Source: JAYGED01 sp046582565 (lineage in GTDB: Bacteria > Pseudomonadota > Alphaproteobacteria > JAAXGF01). Taken from it: DNA of 16,168 bases. Shown in pieces: positions 15,924 to 16,168 of this stretch. A program made the position numbers and the translations under genes. The stretch spans positions 1 to 16,168 of the forward strand of contig JAYGED010000203.1 in the NCBI GenBank assembly GCA_046582565.1, read 5' to 3'. Every line of letters begins with the position of its first letter. The first letter of the stretch is position 1. The notes below the pieces were generated by a model. It searched no databases. It saw only the letters and a list, made by a program, of their open reading frames with translations, and was not told the DNA's origin.

Positions 15924-16168
15924 TTAATCACCAACGATTGATAAGTTCGGCCGATCCGGCCGAGGGTCGAGAAGCTTTTCCATGACCACCCGATTGGCAT
16001 GATCGATATCTTCCTTGAAGTCGATCTCGGTCCAGGGCAGGCCTGTAACATCCTCGAAACCGAAGGCTCCGGGCGGATCGGTGATCAACATGCCGCGCAG
16101 GGCCTCGTCATAAAGCTCGAACCGCATATCGGCGTCGAGGTAGCGCTTGCAGGCCGGCACCAGGCGGC
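15924..16168 (-). CDS. Nucleotidyltransferase-like protein, C-terminal part (truncated at window end)
   Basis: The frame enters from beyond base 16168 and ends at TAA 15926-15924; about 81 residues are visible. The GTG at 16160 is an internal codon choice, since the frame continues open upstream (Arg-Leu-Val-Pro). The segment FGFEDVTGLPWTEIDFKEDIDHA matches the usual ending of phosphocholine/sugar-phosphate cytidylyltransferase-type NTP transferases, in which a xGLPWxEIDFxEDxxxA stretch closes the catalytic domain. The nucleotide-binding N-terminus is outside the window, so substrate and full function cannot be judged. It reads towards dxs on the same strand, but the 362-bp gap argues against a shared operon. 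Confidence 0.5.
   Translation of the reverse strand, partial: RLVPACKRYLDADMRFELYDEALRGMLITDPPGAFGFEDVTGLPWTEIDFKEDIDHANRVVMEKLLDPRPDRPNLSIVGD

Overview
This GC-rich window looks like a contig from an alphaproteobacterium, perhaps Rhodospirillales-like. That placement is inferred from the gene families, codon use and gene neighbourhoods and was not tested by a search. Its core is a hopanoid (bacterial sterol-like lipid) locus interleaved with genes of the MEP isoprenoid precursor pathway. The first 17 bases are the end of an Illumina sequencing adapter, so the true contig begins at base 18.

Layout. (1) 18-274 (+): C-terminal part of a P-II-like regulator, cut by the contig end. (2) 278-2695 and 2740-5526 (-): two large flavoproteins, a dimethylglycine/sarcosine dehydrogenase-type protein with a GcvT-like C-terminus and a GlcD-type FAD/Fe-S dehydrogenase with CCG domains. 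(3) 5560-6171 (-): hpnM, a periplasmic MlaC/Ttg2D-like lipid-binding protein. It lies 33 bp before the Fe-S flavoprotein and may share its transcript. (4) 6255-8834 (+): hpnN, an RND/MMPL-type hopanoid exporter divergent from hpnM. (5) 8899-10942 (+): ispH then hpnH. (6) 10925-15561 (-): dxs, shc and hpnG, tightly packed and converging on hpnH. (7) 15562-15923: a 362-bp more AT-rich gap that probably holds the dxs control region. (8) 15924-16168 (-): C-terminal part of a nucleotidyltransferase-like gene cut by the window end.

How the genes fit together. Dxs makes DXP, the entry step of the MEP pathway, and IspH makes IPP/DMAPP, its exit step. Squalene synthesis (hpnCDE or sqs) is not in the window. 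Shc cyclises squalene to hopene, HpnH adds adenosine to it, and HpnG removes adenine on the way to C35 hopanoids. HpnM and HpnN are the likely trafficking pair towards the outer membrane. Each MEP gene heads a transcription unit with hopanoid genes (dxs-shc-hpnG and ispH-hpnH), and the two units converge with an 18-bp overlap.

No mobile element, CRISPR array, tRNA or rRNA was seen. I do not see a wholly new system. The points most worth checking are the adapter remnant, the asymmetric transmembrane motif of HpnN, the Thr-to-Ala change in the Shc catalytic motif, the MEP/hopanoid architecture and the unexplained gap upstream of dxs.
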